DNA of 64,000 nt. Source: Mycobacteroides saopaulense (GTDB taxonomy: Bacteria > Actinomycetota > Actinomycetes > Mycobacteriales > Mycobacteriaceae). The stretch's first letter is position 1; each line of letters begins with the position of its first letter. The stretch covers positions 4,092,001-4,156,000 of the forward strand of contig NZ_CP010271.1 in assembly GCF_001456355.1 (NCBI RefSeq), given 5' to 3'. Shown here one piece after another: positions 51,718 through 60,895 of the stretch. A model generated the notes under the pieces. It ran no database searches, had not been told where the DNA came from, and saw only the letters and a list, made by a program, of their open reading frames with translations. The position numbers and the translations under genes are program-made.

Positions 51718-53913
51718 ATGCCGATCGCCATCAACAGTGAGCACGTAGCTCTCGCGGACTCGGCACATGCGTTCGTCGAGCGCGTTGTGCCGACCACACT
51801 GCTGCACGAAACACTTGAGACGCCATTGCCGTGGCCGCCACCATTCTGGAAGGGCGCCGCCGATCAAGGTCTGACGTCCGTACACCTCGCCGAATCCGTT
51901 GGCGGCCAGGGATTCGGCGCGCTGGAGCTCGCTATCGTGGTGGCCGAGTTCGGTCGCGGTGCGGTACCCGGGCCGTTCGTCCCCTCGGTGATCGCGAGCG
52001 CGCTGATCAGCGCCCACAACCCCGATCACCCGCTGCTCGGCGACCTGGCATCCGGCGCGTCCATCGCCACCTTCTCCGCCGGCTCGTCATTCACCGCCAC
52101 CGCCACCGCCACCGCCTCCGGTGACGGCCTGGCCGTGGACGGGCAGGCCCGCTCGGTGCTGTCGGCGGCCTCCGCCGCCTATATGGTCGCCCCGGCGACC
52201 GTCGGCTCCGATCGGGTGTGGGTGGTCCTGAGCGCCGATGACGTCACCCTTGACCCGCAACAGAGTGTTGACCCGCTGAGGCCGGTCGCGCATGTGACGG
52301 CAACAGAGGCGCTGGTTCCCGCGGACCGCGTGCTGACCAACCTCACCGACACCCGCGCCACCGCCATCATCTCCACCATCGTGTCGGCCGAGGCCGTCGG
52401 CGTCGCCCGTTGGGCCACCGATGCCGCATCCGAATATGCCAAGGTGCGTGAGCAATTCGGCCGCCCCATCGGTCAATTCCAGGGCATCAAACACAAGTGC
52501 GCCACCATGGCGGCCGTCACCGAGCGCGCCACCGCGGCGGTATGGGATGCCGCGCGCGCCCTCGACGATGCCGACGAGTCGGCGGGCGTCGTGGAGTTCG
52601 CGGCCTCGGTGGCCGCGACCCTGGCTCCGGCCGCCGCCCAGCAGTGCGCGCAGGATTGCATTCAGGTGCACGGCGGTATCGGTTACACCTGGGAACACGA
52701 CGCCCACATCTACTACCGCAGAGCGCTGGGTCTCATTGCCGCCCTGGGTCGTTCCGGCAGCGCACCGGCCACAGTGGTCCGCACGGCCGTCGAGCACGGT
52801 CTGCGCAAGGTCGACATCGATCTGGCGCCGGAAACCGAGGCCCTGCGTGACGAGATCCGCGCCGAAGTCGCCGCGCTCAAGGAAATCCCGTCCGGGAAGC
52901 GCAACGCCGCGATTGCCGAGGGCGGATGGGTGCTGCCGTACCTACCCACGCCATGGGGACGCGCCGCCTCTCCCATCGAGCAGGTGATCATCTCCCAGGA
53001 GTTCCTCACCGGAAAGGTGCGCCGGCCCCAGCTCGGCATCGCGACCTGGCTGGTGCCGTCGATCGTCGCCTATGGCACCGAGGAGCAGAAGGAACGGTTC
53101 CTGCCTCCGACGTTCCGTGGCGAAATGATGTGGTGCCAGCTGTTTTCCGAGCCCGGCGCCGGGTCGGATCTCGCCGGTCTGTCCACCAAGGCGGTCAAGG
53201 TAGAGGGCGGCTGGCGCCTCACCGGCCAGAAGATCTGGACCTCGGTGGCACAGTTCGCCGATTGGGGTGCCTGCCTGGCCAGGACCGACCCCAGCGCCCC
53301 TAAGCACAACGGCATCACCTACTTCCTGGTCGATATGAAGAGCGAGGGTGTCACCGTCAGGCCGCTGCGCGAGATGACGGGCGGCGCGCTGTTCAACGAG
53401 GTCTTCATCGACGACGTGTTCGTGCCGGATGAGTTGGTGGTCGGTGAGGTCAACCGCGGCTGGGAAGTCAGCCGCAACACGCTGACGGCGGAACGCGTTT
53501 CGATCGGCAGCTCCGACCTGCCGTTCCTGGCCAGCCTGGACGACCTGGTGACCTTCGTCGGCGGACACGAGCTCAGCGAGGTGGCCCGCGATCGGGCGGG
53601 GCAGCTCATCGCCGAAGGGCACGGCGTGAAGCTGCTGAACCTGCGCTCCACCCTGCTGACCCTGGCCGGCGGGGACCCGATGCCCTCGGCAGCGGTGTCC
53701 AAGCTCCTCGGCATGCGTACCGGGCAGGGATACGCCGAGTTCGTGGTGAATCACTTCGGACAGGACGGTGCCATCGGCGATTCCGAACAGGAGCAGGGCC
53801 GCTGGGCGGACTATCTTCTAGCTAGCCGTGCCACCACCATCTACGGCGGCACCTCCGAGGTGCAGCTGAACATCATTGCCGAGCGACTGTTAGGACTGCC
53901 GCGTGACCCGTAA
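51718..53913 (+). CDS. fadE6: Double-domain acyl-CoA dehydrogenase (FadE6-like)
   Basis: 731 residues, two consecutive acyl-CoA dehydrogenase units. Unit 1 (1-360) has REQFGRPIGQFQGIKHKCAT and QVHGGIGYTWEHDAHIYYRR. Unit 2 (370-731) has MWCQLFSEPGAGSDLAGLST, GWRLTGQKIWTS and TTIYGGTSEVQLNIIAERLL. The length equals that of M. tuberculosis FadE6 as I recall. It introduces a 2,3-double bond in an acyl-CoA with FAD; the ring or chain substrate is unknown. AGGAAG precedes the ATG. Confidence 0.85.
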   Translation: MPIAINSEHVALADSAHAFVERVVPTTLLHETLETPLPWPPPFWKGAADQGLTSVHLAESVGGQGFGALELAIVVAEFGRGAVPGPFVPSVIASALISAHNPDHPLLGDLASGASIATFSAGSSFTATATATASGDGLAVDGQARSVLSAASAAYMVAPATVGSDRVWVVLSADDVTLDPQQSVDPLRPVAHVTATEALVPADRVLTNLTDTRATAIISTIVSAEAVGVARWATDAASEYAKVREQFGRPIGQFQGIKHKCATMAAVTERATAAVWDAARALDDADESAGVVEFAASVAATLAPAAAQQCAQDCIQVHGGIGYTWEHDAHIYYRRALGLIAALGRSGSAPATVVRTAVEHGLRKVDIDLAPETEALRDEIRAEVAALKEIPSGKRNAAIAEGGWVLPYLPTPWGRAASPIEQVIISQEFLTGKVRRPQLGIATWLVPSIVAYGTEEQKERFLPPTFRGEMMWCQLFSEPGAGSDLAGLSTKAVKVEGGWRLTGQKIWTSVAQFADWGACLARTDPSAPKHNGITYFLVDMKSEGVTVRPLREMTGGALFNEVFIDDVFVPDELVVGEVNRGWEVSRNTLTAERVSIGSSDLPFLASLDDLVTFVGGHELSEVARDRAGQLIAEGHGVKLLNLRSTLLTLAGGDPMPSAAVSKLLGMRTGQGYAEFVVNHFGQDGAIGDSEQEQGRWADYLLASRATTIYGGTSEVQLNIIAERLLGLPRDP

Positions 53914-54844
53914 TACCGCTACCGAGACCGCGTGGCGCCAGCGCGAGGACTTCTTCACCGCCCTCGACGGCACCCGAATCGGGTTCTCCGACACCGGAAA
54001 CCGCTCAGCCCTCGTCACCGTGCTGTTCCTGCATGGCTGGACCCAGAACCGCGAGGCGTGGGATGACGTCGCGGGTCCCCTGCATGAGCGCCATCCCGAA
54101 CTGCGCATCGTCGCGCTCGACCACCGGGGCCACGGCAAGTCCGATCCAGCCCCGGGCGGAACCGTGAACGTGCCGCAGCTCGCCACGGACGCCGCCGACT
54201 TCATCAAGGCCGAGATACCCACCGGCCACATCGTGATCGTCGGCCACTCGATGGGCGGCATGACCATGATGGGTCTCGGGGAGTATCACGCCGACCTGGT
54301 GGCGCAGCGGATCTCCGGCGCCGTATTCGTGGCGACCTCCGCGGGCCGGCTCCTGCATCGGTTGCGGGTCGTGCCGCCGGTTTTCGAGGTCGTCAAGGCG
54401 GTGATTCTCGGTGTGGTGGCGCAGGGCTGGTTCCTGCAGCAGGGCTACCTCATGCGCCCCATCATCTCGACACTAGTCTTCGGCCGTGACCCACGGCCCT
54501 ACGACGTGAGCCGGGTCTGGGACCAGATCCGCTCGGGTACGCCACGCAGTTACAAAGACGCCGCCGAGAGCATGGTGCTGCACGAGGACCTGACCGAGGG
54601 CCTCAGCGCCTACCGCGGTAAGCCCGCCGCGGTGCTCGCAGGCTCTCGCGACTTCCTCACTCCGGCAGGCGACTCCCGCATCATCGCGGCGGCGCTGGAG
54701 ACCAACGAACTGCGCACCTACCCGGGCTCGGGACACATGTTGCCCAACGAGCGCGCCAGTGAGGTCGTCAACGAGATCGTGACGGTGCTCGAGGCCCTGG
54801 GTGCCGAGCAGGAGACCCGGGCTACCCGAGAATCCACCGGCTAG
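53903..54844 (+). CDS. Alpha/beta hydrolase
   Basis: 313 residues from GTG, overlapping the fadE6 end by 11 bp. [18 protein letters not shown] oxyanion turn, Ser in [16 protein letters not shown], late Asp in [13 protein letters not shown] and His in [13 protein letters not shown] give a complete Ser-Asp-His set. A serine esterase or thioesterase ending the operon. Stop shared with the opposite SRPBCC gene (CTAG, 54841-54844). Confidence 0.82.
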   Translation: MTRNTATETAWRQREDFFTALDGTRIGFSDTGNRSALVTVLFLHGWTQNREAWDDVAGPLHERHPELRIVALDHRGHGKSDPAPGGTVNVPQLATDAADFIKAEIPTGHIVIVGHSMGGMTMMGLGEYHADLVAQRISGAVFVATSAGRLLHRLRVVPPVFEVVKAVILGVVAQGWFLQQGYLMRPIISTLVFGRDPRPYDVSRVWDQIRSGTPRSYKDAAESMVLHEDLTEGLSAYRGKPAAVLAGSRDFLTPAGDSRIIAAALETNELRTYPGSGHMLPNERASEVVNEIVTVLEALGAEQETRATRESTG

Positions 54845-55305
54845 CTGTACCGGTCTTGAAGTCGCTGCAAGGTGGCCTCAATTCCCTTGGCGTTAGCCTT
54901 GATGAAGCCGGGTAGCTTGTAGTTCAGCAGGTTTCGGATGGCCCCAGCGCTGCGGAAGTCGAAAGTCTCGGTGACACGGGTGCTCGTCGGTGACAGCGCG
55001 ACAAACTCCCAGCGCCACCGGTGCCCCAGGGGATGGCGCCATTCGACGACCGCGTCGGGATCGAACTTGGTGACGGTGCTGGTGATGCGGTACGGAAGTC
55101 CGAACATCCGCATCCCGGTGGAAAAGCGCGAGCCGACCTCCAGATGGTCGGGCGTACGGATGTTCTGGCCGACCGTGCCCGACCCGTCCAGTTCGTGATG
55201 ACGGCGCGGGTCCGCCACGATGCCGAACAATTCCGTTGCCGGAGCAGATACCTCGACCGAGCGACTGACCTGCTGAGGTCCCGCGTCAATTACCGATACA
55301 GCCAT
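54841..55305 (-). CDS. SRPBCC (polyketide cyclase-like) protein
   Basis: 154 residues. [20 protein letters not shown] and the C-terminal helix [20 protein letters not shown] form the START-like cavity fold. It binds a hydrophobic ligand; no catalytic role is evident. It precedes the reductase and fadD2 genes but reads in the same direction downstream of them, so it could be the last gene of that operon (28 bp gap). Confidence 0.8.
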   Translation of the reverse strand: MAVSVIDAGPQQVSRSVEVSAPATELFGIVADPRRHHELDGSGTVGQNIRTPDHLEVGSRFSTGMRMFGLPYRITSTVTKFDPDAVVEWRHPLGHRWRWEFVALSPTSTRVTETFDFRSAGAIRNLLNYKLPGFIKANAKGIEATLQRLQDRYS

Positions 55306-55333
55306 ACCTACCCCTTTCCTCTGGCGGAGAAAC

Positions 55334-56614
55334 CTAGAGCCGTTCGACCTCGACCGTCACACCCTGAGCGGCGCGCAGCCGTTTCAACAACGGATCGCCC
55401 ATCGCGGCCGCGGGTGTCAAAACCCCCAGCCGGTCCGGCAATTCGGCGCGGTCGAGCGCGAGTGTCAATCCGCTCTCCCCGAGCAGTACCGCGGTGGCCT
55501 TGTATCCGGGATCGCCTTCTTGGGCGATGACCGCGCGATACCGCACGCCCTCGGTTGTGGTGGTGTAGGTCTCGACGCGGTAATGGCCCCGCTCGCGGGT
55601 GCGTTCACTCGGCCCGGTGCCCGGCTTCGGAAGTAGCCGCTGGGAAATGAATTTGGGCATCGGCACGCGTGTGCCCAATCCGAAGCCAACCGCCAGCGCA
55701 CCGGTCACGGCCGCCGCCGCCACCGGGGCGACCACCGAACTGCCCAGGCTCATCGCCTCGCGGTACCGCATCCGGGTGCCATACGCCCAGTCGAGCAGTG
55801 CGTTGCTGCGCCGCACGATGCGGGTGTTGACCGGCCCCATGAAGAACGCGCCCAGCCACTTGCCCGCCAGTTCGGGTGCGACGGATTCTCCTCGGAGCGT
55901 TTGAAACTCGCGCTGTCGCCCTATTTCGGGTTCGGCGGGACGATCCGGGCTCAGCGAGTAGGGATCCTGGGAGTTGCGCCGCACCTCCGGATCCTCGGCA
56001 CTGGCCTCCATCACCTCGACCATCGACGCGGCAGTGCCGCCGCTGACGCCGCCGCGGAACTTGCTCAACACATAGGTGGTCTCCAGCAGTTCGCCGGTGC
56101 CGTCCTCCTGCGCCTGCCGGTACAGCGCATACACACTCAAATCCGATGGAATGGAGTCGAACCCGCAGCAATGCACGATCCGGGCGCCGGTGTCGGCGGC
56201 CTGCTTGCCGTACACGTCAATGCTCTCCCGGACGAAGTTGACCTCACCGGTCAGGTCCGCGTAATCGGTGCCCGCCTCGGCACACGCCGCCACCAGCGGC
56301 AGCCCATACTTGGTGTACGGCCCCACCGTGGTGAGAACCACCTGCGTGGACGCCGCCATTGCCGCCAACGTCGCAGGCCGCGTCGTGTCTGCTTCGATCA
56401 GCGGCCAGTCTCGTGCCGCTGGGCCGCACGCATCACGCACTGCGGCAAGCTTTTCGGTGCTGCGGCCGGCCAGCGCGATCCGCGCGCCGGTGGCCTCCAC
56501 CCGCCCGGCCAGATACAACGCCGTCAACTTCCCGACGTATCCCGTCGCCCCGTACAGCACGATGTCATGGTCCCGGGGCGTAGACGAGCCACTGGGGCGA
56601 AGACCGTCAGACAC
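55334..56614 (-). CDS. Saccharopine dehydrogenase-like (trans-acting enoyl reductase family)
   Basis: 426 residues. NAD(P)-binding [40 protein letters not shown] and a C-terminal domain ending [14 protein letters not shown]. Related mycobacterial proteins include the trans-acting enoyl reductase of phthiocerol/phenolglycolipid synthesis and Rv2449c. It follows fadD2 after three bases, so the two are co-translated, suggesting action on the same acyl chains. Confidence 0.82.
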   Translation of the reverse strand: MSDGLRPSGSSTPRDHDIVLYGATGYVGKLTALYLAGRVEATGARIALAGRSTEKLAAVRDACGPAARDWPLIEADTTRPATLAAMAASTQVVLTTVGPYTKYGLPLVAACAEAGTDYADLTGEVNFVRESIDVYGKQAADTGARIVHCCGFDSIPSDLSVYALYRQAQEDGTGELLETTYVLSKFRGGVSGGTAASMVEVMEASAEDPEVRRNSQDPYSLSPDRPAEPEIGRQREFQTLRGESVAPELAGKWLGAFFMGPVNTRIVRRSNALLDWAYGTRMRYREAMSLGSSVVAPVAAAAVTGALAVGFGLGTRVPMPKFISQRLLPKPGTGPSERTRERGHYRVETYTTTTEGVRYRAVIAQEGDPGYKATAVLLGESGLTLALDRAELPDRLGVLTPAAAMGDPLLKRLRAAQGVTVEVERL

Positions 56615-56617
56615 GCC

Positions 56618-58288
56618 CTATACCTCCAGCTCGCGCAGCTGGCGCTTGAGGATCTTTCCGGATGGATTGCGCGGCAAGATATCCAGGAAGATGACGTCGC
56701 GCGGGACCTTGTACCTGGCCAGGTTCTCGCGCACGTAGGCGCGGATCCCGTCGGCATCCACCGACGACTCGGGATGACGGACCACGAACGCGCGCAAGCG
56801 CGCTCCCCACTCGGGGTCGTCGACACCCAGGGCGGTGGCCTCGACCACCTCGGGATGGCCGCTGATCAGGTCCTCGACCTCAGCCGGAAAGACGTTCTCG
56901 CCGCCCGAGACGATCATCTCGTCGTCACGGCCCGAGACATACAGCAGCCCGTGCTCGTCGAAGTAGCCGACGTCACCGCTGGACATCAGTCCGTCGATGA
57001 TCTGCTTGTGTCCACCACCGGTGTAGCCGTCGAACGGGATGGCATTGCTGACGAAGATCCGACCGACGGTGCCCTGCGAGACCGGCTTGCCTTCGTCATC
57101 AAGGATTTTCACGGTCGCGCCCTTGACGACGGGGCCCACCGTGGAGGGGTTGATGGCCAAGTCCTGCGGGCGGGCGATGGTGGCGAAGGCGACCTCGGTG
57201 GATCCGTACAGGTTGTAGATCACCGGCCCCAGCGTGTCCAGCGCGCGAGCGGCGAGCTCGCCGCCGAGTTGCGATCCCGACACGAAAACGATGCGCAGCG
57301 AGGACAAGTCGGGCCGCGTGGGCAACTCGTCCAATGTGTTCAACAGGCGGTTGAGCATCACCGGCACCACCACGATCGCCGTTACCTTGAACTTCTCGAT
57401 ATCGGTAAGCACGTTCTCGGGCTTGAACTTCCGGTGCAGGATGAGCGTGCACCCCAGCGTCAGCGCCAGGCTCTGGTGCAGGTACCCCAGCGCGTGGAAC
57501 ATCGGGGCCGGCACCGATGTCACCTCTCCCGAGCGGAACGGCACGTGCGAGAACATGCCCCCGACGGGAGCCAGGGTCAACGCCAGCTTGCGCGGGGCGC
57601 CCTTCGGCGTGCCGGTGGTGCCGCTCGTCAGGATCACCAGCGACGAGTACTTCGACGGGCGGGGCGCCGGTGAGGTGCTGTTGCGCTTGATGACCGACGC
57701 GATGGTCTCGTCGGTGGATGCGGGCTGATCGGGACTGTCCGGGTTGGTCGGCAAGGCCATGATCCGGCCCAGCTCGGGGCTGTACCCGTCCAGGAACTCG
57801 GCGTACTCGGCGTCGTAGATGAGCACGCGCGCGCCCTCGCGTTCGGCGACCTCCTTGGTCTGCGGTCCCGAGAAGTCGGTGTTGAGCAGAATCACCCGGG
57901 CACCGGCCCGGTGAGCGGCGTAGTTCGCGATGATGAACCAGCGGTGGTTGCGCGCCAGGATCGCGACCCCATCACCGCCCTTGATGCCGAGTCGGCTCAG
58001 GCCGTGCGCTAGGGCGTTGACACTGTCGTTGAGCTCGGCGTAGGTGAGCGAACCCTCGTCGTCGATGATCGCGGTCCGCGACGGGCTGCGGTGCGCACCG
58101 AACGCGGGCACCGCGCCGATCTCGCCGAACCGATAGAAGTCGCGGACTATCCCCGCAAGCACGTTCGGCGGGTCCAGTTTGAGCATGCCCGCCTCGATGA
58201 CCTTGCGGAGATAATGCAGCTCAGCGCCACCGCGCTTCGCAAGAGTCTGAAGTTTCGAGAAGAGCGGCCGTTCGGCGGTGATCGACAT
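56618..58288 (-). CDS. fadD2: Acyl-CoA synthetase FadD2-like
   Basis: 556 residues from ATG at 58288. AMP-binding motifs SLVILTSGTTGTPKGAPRKL (P-loop), NLYGSTEVAFATIARP, SSGDVGYFDEHGLLYVSGRD and the catalytic Lys region PRNPSGKILKRQLREL. It activates a carboxylic acid to acyl-CoA via acyl-AMP. Placement beside polD2 and near fadE6 follows Rv0269c-Rv0271c. It is divergent from polD2 over a 109-bp promoter. Confidence 0.88.
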   Translation of the reverse strand: MSITAERPLFSKLQTLAKRGGAELHYLRKVIEAGMLKLDPPNVLAGIVRDFYRFGEIGAVPAFGAHRSPSRTAIIDDEGSLTYAELNDSVNALAHGLSRLGIKGGDGVAILARNHRWFIIANYAAHRAGARVILLNTDFSGPQTKEVAEREGARVLIYDAEYAEFLDGYSPELGRIMALPTNPDSPDQPASTDETIASVIKRNSTSPAPRPSKYSSLVILTSGTTGTPKGAPRKLALTLAPVGGMFSHVPFRSGEVTSVPAPMFHALGYLHQSLALTLGCTLILHRKFKPENVLTDIEKFKVTAIVVVPVMLNRLLNTLDELPTRPDLSSLRIVFVSGSQLGGELAARALDTLGPVIYNLYGSTEVAFATIARPQDLAINPSTVGPVVKGATVKILDDEGKPVSQGTVGRIFVSNAIPFDGYTGGGHKQIIDGLMSSGDVGYFDEHGLLYVSGRDDEMIVSGGENVFPAEVEDLISGHPEVVEATALGVDDPEWGARLRAFVVRHPESSVDADGIRAYVRENLARYKVPRDVIFLDILPRNPSGKILKRQLRELEV

Positions 58289-58397
58289 GTTCGACAGCCT
58301 ATGTGACCTCCCTCTCAGCGGCACAGCCAACCGGTCGGTCGGGGGCAGGTCACCAAGTACACCCGGGAAAGTCGGTCTACAGCCCTACGATGGCGCC

Positions 58398-59606
58398 ATG
58401 CCAGACCTCGTGCTGCAGGTCGCGGGGCGTGACGTCACCATCACGCACCCCGACAAGGTCGTCTTTCCTCCGGGAGACGGCACAGCGGGCATCACCAAGG
58501 CTGATCTGGTCCAGTACTACCTCGATGTCGCCGACGGGGCGCTGCGCGGAGTGCGTGACAGGCCGATGATCCTGAAGCGATTCGTCAAGGGAATCTCGCA
58601 GGAGGCGGTGTTCCAGAAGCGCGTCCCCGAGAAACGCCCCGACTGGATCGCCTCCGCCGAGTTGCACTACGCACGCGGCACCTCGGCCCGGGAAGCCGTG
58701 GTCACCGATGCCGCATCGCTGGCGTGGGTGGTCAACCTGGGTTGCGTGGACCTCAATCCGCACCCGGTGCGCGCCGACGATCTGGACCATCCCGATGAGC
58801 TGCGTATCGACCTCGATCCGGTGCCCGGGGTGCCGTGGAGCCAGATCCTCGACGTTGCGTTCGTGGTGCGCGAGGTTCTGGAAGACCACGGACTGACGGC
58901 GTGGCCCAAAACAAGCGGGTCCCGGGGTTTTCACATCTACTGCCCTGTCGCGGCGCGATGGACGTTCCGGGAGCTGCGACTGGCCGCGGAAACAGTGGCT
59001 CGCGAGGTGGAGCGCCGCGCCCCGGAGCTGGCCACCAGCCGATGGTGGAAGGAGGAACGCCACGGGGTCTTCGTCGACTTCAATCAGAACGCCAAGGACC
59101 GCACGGTGGCCTCCGCCTATTCGGTGCGTGCCACCCCGGACGCGCGGGTATCGACGCCACTGCGCTGGGATGAGGTGGCCCGCTGTCGTCCCGAGTCCTT
59201 CACCTTGTCGACGGTCCGGGAGCGCTTCGCCGACATCGGCGATCCGTGGCAGGGCATGGACGAGGCCACCGGCGGGCTGGATCGGCTGCTGGAGTTGGCG
59301 GCCGAGCTGGGGCCCGCCGAGAAAGCGCCGAAAGGCGCGACGCGAGATGGGCGCCGACAGTCGACGATGCCGTTGATCGAGATCGCTCGGACCAAGACCA
59401 AGCCCGAGGCACAGTCGGCGTTGGAACAGTGGACCTCCCGGTATCCCGACACAGCGAAACTCCTTGAACCGCAGGATGTTCTGATCGACGGCATGCGCGG
59501 CCCCAGCTCGGTCTGGTACCGGGTGCGGATCAATCTCGTGCACGTTCCCGAAGCGCAGCGGCCCGCACAAGAAGAGCTGATCGCCGATTACTCGCCGTGG
59601 GGTTAG
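58398..59606 (+). CDS. polD2: LigD-type primase-polymerase PolD2-like
   Basis: 402 residues from ATG at 58398; the frame is open upstream, but the domain begins here with MPDLVLQVAGRDVTITHPDK. Motif I Asp pair in LRIDLDPVPGVPW, motif II in SGSRGFHIYCPVAA and motif III in HGVFVDFNQNAKDRTVASAY are intact. A stand-alone archaeo-eukaryotic primase polymerase without ligase or nuclease domains, expected to fill gaps and add ribonucleotides in repair. A C-terminal extension of about 90 residues has no recognisable domain. Confidence 0.85.
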   Translation: MPDLVLQVAGRDVTITHPDKVVFPPGDGTAGITKADLVQYYLDVADGALRGVRDRPMILKRFVKGISQEAVFQKRVPEKRPDWIASAELHYARGTSAREAVVTDAASLAWVVNLGCVDLNPHPVRADDLDHPDELRIDLDPVPGVPWSQILDVAFVVREVLEDHGLTAWPKTSGSRGFHIYCPVAARWTFRELRLAAETVAREVERRAPELATSRWWKEERHGVFVDFNQNAKDRTVASAYSVRATPDARVSTPLRWDEVARCRPESFTLSTVRERFADIGDPWQGMDEATGGLDRLLELAAELGPAEKAPKGATRDGRRQSTMPLIEIARTKTKPEAQSALEQWTSRYPDTAKLLEPQDVLIDGMRGPSSVWYRVRINLVHVPEAQRPAQEELIADYSPWG

Positions 59607-59998
59607 CCTTCTTGCGGAGGCAGGGCAGCCAGTGAGATGGCGCCCATCGCGACAGCGGCGAGCGCCACCCCGGTACCGAGCGTCGAGCTGAGCTTGCTGA
59701 TTTCCCCTCGACGGCCCGCCGCCGCCAGCGCCACCGCGTCGACCGCATCGGTCAGTACGTTCAGTTTCAGGAACGTCCTGGGCGCTGCAAATGCGTCGAG
59801 GCGGGCCAGGCCGAGCGCCAGCAGTGCGTTGCGGATGCCGAACATGCGGCCCATGGGCACGGTGGCCGTCCCAGCGACCTGTATCCCGAAGACCCGAAAG
59901 AACACGTGCGGCGTCAGCAGGCTGCTCGAAGCGACGACGCTTCGTCCCACGATGAACATTTTCAGGGGGGTTGAGCGGCGGGGCTGCTGTGCGGGCAT
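59603..59998 (-). CDS. Small membrane protein (DUF4267-like)
   Basis: 131 residues with three to four hydrophobic segments (FIVGRSVVASSSLLTPHVFF, MFGIRNALLALGLARLDAF, TGVALAAVAMGAISLAAL). It resembles small actinobacterial membrane proteins of DUF4267 type; function unknown. Its end overlaps the polD2 end by four bases. A strong dyad lies 68 bp upstream. Confidence 0.6.
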   Translation of the reverse strand: MPAQQPRRSTPLKMFIVGRSVVASSSLLTPHVFFRVFGIQVAGTATVPMGRMFGIRNALLALGLARLDAFAAPRTFLKLNVLTDAVDAVALAAAGRRGEISKLSSTLGTGVALAAVAMGAISLAALPPQEG

Positions 59999-60065
59999 GA
60001 ATCCTCCTCGTCGAGTTCTGCCGATAAGGCGCTGCCGTACAAGGCAATCAGCGCATCGAACAGAT

Positions 60066-60083
60066 GTATACCGATTGGTATAC
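60066..60083. promoter_or_regulatory. GTATACC-GATT-GGTATAC operator
   Basis: Perfect 7-bp arms around four bases, upstream of the small membrane protein gene and 54 bp after the end of merR. The form is typical of TetR-family sites. It shares 12 of 14 bases (ACCGATYGGTATAY) with the site before the hydrolase at 15.7 kb. Confidence 0.65.
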
Positions 60084-60136
60084 TAGGCGGAGCTTTCGGC
60101 ACCTGCAAGACCGGAGAAGAAAGGGGCGTCCGGCTC

Positions 60137-60895
60137 TTACGAAGGATCGGTGGGCAGCTGCGCCTGCTCTCGGTACAGATCCATCTCCGCGCGCAACGCA
60201 TCGTCAAGCGCGCGGTTCATGGCGGAATGCGAGGTATGCGTCGCCGCGCGCCGCATCGTCGCGATAAGTTCTGTTGCCCAAGCGAGTTCGTCGTCGGTGG
60301 AGGGCACCCAGCCGGGCCCACGCTGGCGTGCGACCTCGTCGCGCGCGGCACCGATGAGCACCCGCGCGGCGTCGTCGAGCTTCTCGTTGGTTCTCACGTG
60401 GATGTCGGCGAGGTCGGTCACCCTCATTCCCAGGGAGATCAGTGCCGCGAAGTTGTCGATGGTGTCCAGATCGGTGACGAGATAGAGATCCGAGCCATCG
60501 ACAGGCTGAATCAGCCCGGCTTCGACAAGGCGCGTCTGAGCCGCCGCGTCGATCGGGCCCAGTGTCTCCTCGAGCTCTGCCAACGAGAGTTTTCCCTGAG
60601 CCGCATTCGAGAACCGCTTCTCCAGCAGGCCCTCAAGATCCGACAGATCGAGTACATCGGCGAGCTGGGCACCTCGCTGCAGTCCACTGAGGAATTTCGT
60701 GATGTGTTTGAGCGTGAAACCCTCGCTGAGTAGCCGATTGATCGCCTTCAGCTGCCGCAGATGCCAATCGTTGTAGATGGCTGTCCTGCCCCGACGCAAC
60801 GGCCGGGGCAGGAGGCCCCGTTCTTGATACCCACGAATGTTCCGGGTCGTCGTCCCCGATGCCCGCGCGAGGTCGTCGATCCGGTACTCGGTCAT
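60137..60895 (-). CDS. MerR family transcriptional regulator
   Basis: 252 residues. N-terminal winged HTH YRIDDLARASGTTTRNIRGY with ERGLLPRPLRRGRTAIYNDW and a coiled dimer helix. The long C-terminal domain (residues 90-252) is helical with no Cys cluster, so an organic rather than metal inducer is likely. It overlaps the monooxygenase stop by ATGA and ends the operon, which it may regulate. Confidence 0.85.
   Translation of the reverse strand: MTEYRIDDLARASGTTTRNIRGYQERGLLPRPLRRGRTAIYNDWHLRQLKAINRLLSEGFTLKHITKFLSGLQRGAQLADVLDLSDLEGLLEKRFSNAAQGKLSLAELEETLGPIDAAAQTRLVEAGLIQPVDGSDLYLVTDLDTIDNFAALISLGMRVTDLADIHVRTNEKLDDAARVLIGAARDEVARQRGPGWVPSTDDELAWATELIATMRRAATHTSHSAMNRALDDALRAEMDLYREQAQLPTDPS

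Noticed and set aside
55901..57673. Plus-strand open frame of about 590 codons opposite the reductase and fadD2
   Set aside because: It crosses two opposite genes with complete family motifs, and its product is Arg/Gln/His-rich without a fold.
42636..59606. Convergent stop codons sharing CTAG or TTAG (42636, 54841, 59603) as a special signal
   Set aside because: Four-base overlap of TAG stops on both strands is a common outcome of compact convergent genes.
58377..60047. Minus-strand open frame of about 556 codons opposite polD2
   Set aside because: polD2 catalytic motifs are intact on the plus strand and the antisense product is Arg-rich noise.
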